Source of the DNA: Syntrophaceae bacterium UBA2208
GTDB taxonomy: Bacteria > Desulfobacterota > BSN033 > UBA1163
DNA length: 25,289 nucleotides
NCBI GenBank assembly: GCA_002327885.1
Contig: DCUS01000076.1
Span: forward strand, 2,826-28,114
Reading direction: 5' to 3'
Position 1 is the first letter of the stretch. Each line of letters opens with the position of its first letter. Below the pieces are notes generated by a model. The model saw nothing but the letters and a program-made list of their open reading frames with translations. It had not been told where the DNA came from and searched no databases. Shown here in pieces: positions 22,397 to 25,289 of this stretch. The position numbers and the translations under genes are program-made.

Positions 22397-23044
22397 TTAG
22401 TACAGACTATGAACCATATATTTGGAAAGCAGTTCCTTGAATAGCTTTATCCCGCGGGTGAGGTTGTAGTTGCCGCAGGTGCAACACTTTGCCAGTTCCA
22501 GGCAGGCGTCCTCAACTGTCCTTCGCCCCCGCTTGACATCCCTGATCATTTTACGAACCAGATCTGAACTGATCATGGCGTGGCCGCACATGGTCACCGT
22601 TTCAAGTATCTCAAAATCGGGTAATTTCTCCGTCGTTCCCCACGTTCCCAGGGAATATTCCAGGGAGTGAATCCATCCCAGTCCTGCTTCCTCCATACAC
22701 TGCTGAACGACATCGGTCACTCCGGAGATGATGACCGAAATCCCTGGCCTATTTTCTTTCAAATCTTTTAGCAAAGAGACGATCTTCTCCCGATTATCGA
22801 AGGTGCATTGGACAATGGTCCCATCTGTCACCCGCCCGAGGATATCATCCATCGTCGTATTGTAAATATTCCCCGTCTTCATATCCCCCAGGTTAATAGG
22901 GCCATGTTTATAGCAGATGCTTAAGAATTTCTGGGTTTTGGGCGCGGATCCTTTTTTGTTAACCCCTGTCGCCGGGCAACCCAGCACCACAAAATCGTCC
23001 TTCAGGCTTTCCAGGTCACCCCGTCTATGTAAACTATGCGTCAT
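22397..23044 (-). CDS. Unknown cysteine-rich protein of the CODH-like cluster
   Basis: A 215-residue soluble protein I do not recognise; no membrane segment or signal peptide. It has nine cysteines (C23, C44, C80, C116, C153, C181, C187, C188, C190). The most striking part is the C-terminal ELAKCCTCGNYNLTRG, preceded by VTMCGHAMISSDLVRKM; CCxCGxxN looks like a metal or Fe-S site. The N-terminal half has VVLGCPATGVNK and SVIISGVTDVVQQC, compatible with an alpha/beta domain. The ATG at 23044 has GGAGGAG upstream and lies 12 nt after the stop of the ferredoxin-fusion gene, so the two are surely co-transcribed. A role in the complex formed by the CODH-scaffold, CooF-like and FNOR-like proteins is inferred from position only. 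Confidence 0.8.
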   Translation of the reverse strand: MTHSLHRRGDLESLKDDFVVLGCPATGVNKKGSAPKTQKFLSICYKHGPINLGDMKTGNIYNTTMDDILGRVTDGTIVQCTFDNREKIVSLLKDLKENRPGISVIISGVTDVVQQCMEEAGLGWIHSLEYSLGTWGTTEKLPDFEILETVTMCGHAMISSDLVRKMIRDVKRGRRTVEDACLELAKCCTCGNYNLTRGIKLFKELLSKYMVHSLY

Positions 23045-23056
23045 TGTTCTCCTCCA

Positions 23057-23818
23057 CTATTTTCCACCGCCATAGAAATTAAATGCCGGCAAACCCAAAC
23101 CCATATTGTTTTTGCTATTGATGGAATACCAGAAACCGAGTTTTTCAAGGACGGGTTTAATGGGGATATTCCCCTCCGGCGAAACCTTTGTAATCACTTC
23201 CACCGAAAAAACCGTATTGACTTTTTTGGCAGCCTCTTTGAGAACTGCAAGGGCTTCGGGGAGTTTCTCCAGTTTACACTTTCCCTCGATGATGGCTGAG
23301 GTGGCCTTTTCATCAAGAACGTCATCCCGGAGCTTTCCCGTGGTCTTATCCGACATAAAATGAGTGACCGGATTTTCCATGGCTAACTGGTAGCCAATAT
23401 CTGCTCCCATCAAAGCCATGGCAATAATCTCGACATCCCTGAAGTAGGCCCCCACTCCAGGTCTCCCCAGTTCGATGCCAATGCCTACCTCGCCGGGGAG
23501 AAAGGTTCCTTTGACGTCATTGGTCTTCATCTCCTCGGTTCCGCGGCCCGGCACCTGAGACCCGGCAAATTCGATAAAGGGGTTACTGAGTATCCTTCGG
23601 ACTTCACGGGGCCAGGGGTCCTCAGGCTGGTGAAGGGCATTGACCGGGCAGATATTCGCCCGCAGGCACATCCCGCAATCCGTGCAAGCATCTTGGTCGA
23701 TTTCGATAAAAACCCTTCCAGGGATCTTATCATGCCGTTTAAATGTATGAATCCTCCCCATCGGGCAATAAGGAAAACATCTTTTGCAGGCAATGCACTT
23801 ATCCTCGTCTGCCTTCAT
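23057..23818 (-). CDS. Dicluster ferredoxin fused to an uncharacterised C-terminal domain
   Basis: A 253-residue protein. Residues 1-62 form a ferredoxin module with CIACKRCFPYC (C8, C11, C14, C18) and CTDCGMCLRANICP (C45, C48, C51, C57), enough for two [4Fe-4S] clusters. Residues of about 65-253 form a domain I cannot name, with marked blocks: GRGTEEMKTNDVKGTFLPGE (91-110), GIGIELGRPGVGAYFRDVE, ENPVTHFMSD, and a glycine-rich end (GLGLPAFNFYGGGK). This is much longer than a plain ferredoxin, so the C-terminal part may bind a substrate or cofactor. The ATG has GGAGAGG upstream. It is the first gene of the ten-gene tract and is preceded by a candidate promoter and a GTATAC palindrome. Confidence 0.85.
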   Translation of the reverse strand: MKADEDKCIACKRCFPYCPMGRIHTFKRHDKIPGRVFIEIDQDACTDCGMCLRANICPVNALHQPEDPWPREVRRILSNPFIEFAGSQVPGRGTEEMKTNDVKGTFLPGEVGIGIELGRPGVGAYFRDVEIIAMALMGADIGYQLAMENPVTHFMSDKTTGKLRDDVLDEKATSAIIEGKCKLEKLPEALAVLKEAAKKVNTVFSVEVITKVSPEGNIPIKPVLEKLGFWYSINSKNNMGLGLPAFNFYGGGK

Positions 23819-23841
23819 AATACCTCTCCTTCCGACACCGG

Positions 23842-23863
23842 GTATACTCTAAATTGTATACAA
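23842..23863. promoter_or_regulatory. Candidate GntR/FCD operator: two GTATAC palindromes
   Basis: TTGTATACAA (23854-23863) is a perfect 10-bp palindrome that fits the FadR-subfamily pattern of GT and AC half-sites with T/A flanks. A second GTATAC lies at 23842-23847, centres 14 bp apart. Both fall between the candidate promoter and the ATG at 23818, a place where a repressor could block elongation. The link to the GntR gene at 13593-14291 is inferred. Confidence 0.5.
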
Positions 23864-23893
23864 ATCTCTCTGTAGACCAATCCTTTAAAAATT

Positions 23894-23920
23894 TTTATAA
23901 TATCCGCTCTCCGATGTCAA
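23894..23920 (-). promoter_or_regulatory. Candidate promoter of the ten-gene tract
   Basis: On the minus strand a perfect TTGACA (23915-23920) and TATAAA (23894-23899) are separated by 15 nt, shorter than the preferred 17. Transcription would start near 23887, about 70 nt before the ATG, with the GTATAC palindromes just downstream. The short spacer suggests a weak or activator-assisted promoter. Confidence 0.35.
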
Positions 23921-24066
23921 GAAGAATATTAAACAAGAATATATATTAAATATTACAATACGTTATGGATTTATTGTGTTGGCAAAGACAAGAAACCGGA
24001 AAAAATATTCCAGTATATCTCTCACAGATAGAGCCTAAAAATTGGATACAAAATTAGGTAGAAGGG

Positions 24067-24096
24067 TTGACTTGATTGATCAAAAGAGTTTATAAA
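24067..24096 (+). promoter_or_regulatory. Candidate promoter of the small ferredoxin
   Basis: TTGACT (24067-24072) and TATAAA (24091-24096) are separated by 18 nt, with the start of transcription near 24103 and a leader of about 45 nt. Confidence 0.5.
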
Positions 24097-24148
24097 TTTT
24101 AAGCTGAATCATTGAGGAAATTTCTTTTCAATAAGGAGGCTCTTCAAC

Positions 24149-24391
24149 ATGGTTTTTGATGTGACCGTTGACGAAGAAAAATGTACAGGTTGTGAAGAAT
24201 GTTTAGAGGTTTGTACGGTGAACGTGCTGGAGATAAAGGGCGGGAAATGTATCCCCATCCGCGTGAAGGAATGTATCGGATGCAGAAGCTGTGTCGAGGT
24301 TTGTAAAGAAAAGGCTATTACGGTTAAAGAACTTGAGGTGGAAATGTCGGAGACGACCCGTTTCCTCTTGAGGGATTTACTGAGTGATTAA
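24149..24391 (+). CDS. Small 2[4Fe-4S] ferredoxin
   Basis: An 80-residue bacterial-type ferredoxin. Cluster motifs are CTGCEECLEVC (C12, C15, C18, C22) and CIGCRSCVEVC (C42, C45, C48, C52). The proline that usually follows the fourth cysteine is replaced by Thr and Lys. A charged C-terminal helix of about 20 residues (ELEVEMSETTRFLLRDLLSD) extends past the ferredoxin fold. The ATG follows AAGGAGG. It is transcribed away from the ten-gene tract across a shared control region, so it may supply electrons to that system, though this is only positional inference. Confidence 0.92.
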   Translation: MVFDVTVDEEKCTGCEECLEVCTVNVLEIKGGKCIPIRVKECIGCRSCVEVCKEKAITVKELEVEMSETTRFLLRDLLSD

Positions 24392-24404
24392 TGCACAGTG
24401 CATT
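24390..24404. terminator. Short perfect dyad at the end of the ferredoxin gene
   Basis: AATGCAC, A, GTGCATT at 24390-24404 overlaps the ferredoxin stop codon and lies between convergent genes. The one-base loop means the inner pairs must open, and the T-tract behind it is weak (TTGTGTTT), so its use as a terminator is doubtful. Confidence 0.25.
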
Positions 24405-24435
24405 GTGTTTACCCAGTTAGAAAGCCCCGGCATTT

Positions 24436-24852
24436 TTATTCCCCCATAATTTGAACAATAAGGTGCCTTTCCCTTTTCCGGTTATCAAAGTCAATAAAGA
24501 CAATTTGTTGCCATGTGCCTAACGTCAATCTTCCTTTGATCAGGGGAATCGTCAATGAGGGTTTCATCAGAGCTGCTCTCACATGAGAAAAACCATTGCC
24601 ATCGCCCCAGCGTTTATCGTGCTCATAAGGAATATCGGATGGAGCGATCTTTTCCATGGCCTTCTGTAAGTCTTTAAGAACACCTGATTCATATTCGATC
24701 GTTGTTACAGAACCCGTAGACCCGGGGCACATCACAGTGACCAATCCGTTTTTTATATCGGACCGATTGATCAACGCCTCCACATGATGGGTGAGATCCT
24801 GGATATCACAAAACCCCTTTGTGGTTAAGGAAAGAGTATCCGAATAAATCAT
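24436..24852 (-). CDS. YjbQ/UPF0047 family protein
   Basis: A 138-residue protein of the YjbQ family (secondary thiamine-phosphate synthase enzyme in databases; the in vivo role is poorly known). Typical blocks are ITRSD-like INRSDIKNGLVTVMCPGSTG (28-47), YESGVLKDLQKAMEKIAP, HDKRWGDGNGFSHVRAALM and GRLTLGTWQQIVFIDFDNR, ending RHLIVQIMGE. The His of NGFSHVRA and acidic residues around the conserved surface are the suspected metal site. The ATG at 24852 has AGGAG at good spacing. It is convergent with the ferredoxin gene, and a palindromic repeat separates it from the DUF169 gene upstream. Confidence 0.9.
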   Translation of the reverse strand: MIYSDTLSLTTKGFCDIQDLTHHVEALINRSDIKNGLVTVMCPGSTGSVTTIEYESGVLKDLQKAMEKIAPSDIPYEHDKRWGDGNGFSHVRAALMKPSLTIPLIKGRLTLGTWQQIVFIDFDNRKRERHLIVQIMGE

Positions 24853-24888
24853 GTGGCACTCCTATTCAAGGAAGATTTTGGTATCTTG

Positions 24889-24951
24889 TCATTCTGGACT
24901 TGGTTCAGAATCTGAAAAAAGAGAGACCCTGAAACGAGTTCAGGGTGACAT
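24889..24951. repeat. Palindromic intergenic repeat
   Basis: Outer arms TCATTCTGGACTTGGTTCAG and the matching CTGAAACGAGTTCAGGGTGA pair imperfectly around an A-rich middle. It lies between the yjbQ and DUF169 genes. This TCATTC/GTGACA-ended type is similar in plan to the repeat at 7655-7742. Confidence 0.6.
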
Positions 24952-24962
24952 TTTGCAATGTT

Positions 24963-25289
24963 CTATTTCTGTATCCTCCGGAGGACCTTCTTCCAGCTCT
25001 CCGTTTCGAGGAAACTCCCTGAAACATTTTCTAAAAGTTTTATGAATATGGAGTAAGGCATGGCAAGGGTGAGGGTTTCCTTTTCAATCATGGGCCTTGC
25101 GGAAACATCAAACATTCCGAGGACGGCGCGAGGCTGTTCCTTTACAGCTTCCTTCAATGGGTAGGTCAGAATCGTTCCACATCCGGAACCGAATGGCGCA
25201 TAAACAGCATCCGTGCGTTCCATCGCATAGTTCGTCAACGTGAAGAGTCCTGAAAGGACATCCGGCGGAGCGAAGAAAACAATCACCTC
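24963..25289 (-). CDS. DUF169 family protein, C-terminal part (5' end outside window)
   Basis: The frame is open to the right edge; 108 residues are visible. VIVFFAPPDVLSGLF, PFGSGCGTILTYPL, GMFDVSARP and TLAMPYSIFIKLLENV are the usual blocks of the DUF169 family, which is common in anaerobic bacteria and archaea and has no settled function. A GTG at 25286 is in frame but is internal to the expected fold, because the family normally runs to about 200-250 residues. It ends at TAG (24963-24965). Confidence 0.85.
   Translation of the reverse strand, partial: EVIVFFAPPDVLSGLFTLTNYAMERTDAVYAPFGSGCGTILTYPLKEAVKEQPRAVLGMFDVSARPMIEKETLTLAMPYSIFIKLLENVSGSFLETESWKKVLRRIQK

Larger units (their letters stand above)
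23819..24148. other. Divergent control region between the ten-gene tract and a ferredoxin gene
   Basis: AT-rich, 330 bases, no gene. On the left side are the ribosome site, two GTATAC-centred palindromes and a candidate promoter for the leftward tract. On the right are a good promoter and ribosome site (AAGGAGG) for the rightward ferredoxin. The middle (23930-24060) is very AT-rich (TATTAAACAAG, TATATATTAAATATT) and holds nothing else I can name. Confidence 0.65.

Noticed and set aside
24067..24085. TTGATTGATCAA near the ferredoxin promoter as an FNR/CRP box
   Set aside because: The half-sites are 2 nt apart instead of 4, so it does not fit the FNR consensus.

Overview
The window looks like chromosomal DNA of an anaerobic bacterium of the Desulfobacterota ('deltaproteobacterial') type. 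This is inferred from the mix of genes: iron-sulfur redox proteins on a carbon monoxide dehydrogenase (CODH) scaffold, CooF- and FNOR-like partners, a tripartite tricarboxylate transporter, a DUF169 protein, outer-membrane phospholipase A, and many short palindromic repeats between genes. No rRNA, tRNA, CRISPR array or intact transposase was seen.

Layout. 1-806 (-): 5' part of adenine deaminase, cut by the window edge. 807-2616: gene-poor stretch with a broken gene tail, a MaoC-type hydratase gene and a 224-bp inverted-repeat element. 2617-3672 (-): outer-membrane phospholipase A. 3673-5189: two palindromic repeats, a bacterioferritin gene with a good promoter, and a third repeat. 5190-13504 (+): serB, a HAD phosphatase-RidA fusion, der, a MacA/MacB-type efflux set (adaptor, ATPase, permease) and a TauE/SafE permease. 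A palindromic repeat sits between the adaptor and the ATPase; a related copy lies upstream of bacterioferritin.

13593-23818 (-): ten genes in a row on one strand, no gap above about 140 nt. In transcription order: dicluster ferredoxin with a large unknown C-terminal domain; unknown nine-cysteine protein; FAD/NAD oxidoreductase; CooF-like four-cluster ferredoxin; CODH-scaffold protein; serine/alanine-glyoxylate-type aminotransferase; TctC, TctB and TctA; GntR/FCD regulator. A GTATAC-type palindrome, the kind of half-site FCD-GntR regulators use, lies in the leader of the first gene. This reads as one regulated module: solute uptake, amino-group transfer and an electron-transfer complex.

The main finding is the CODH-scaffold protein (18619-20334). 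It keeps the N-terminal cysteines that hold the B cluster, but by alignment with remembered CODH-II sequence it lacks the ligands of the Ni-Fe-S C cluster and the catalytic lysine and histidine. It should not be called a CO dehydrogenase. With CooF- and FNOR-like partners and two unknown proteins it may be an undescribed electron-transfer system.

24149-25289: a small 2[4Fe-4S] ferredoxin (+), a YjbQ-family protein (-) and the C-terminal part of a DUF169 protein (-) cut by the right edge.
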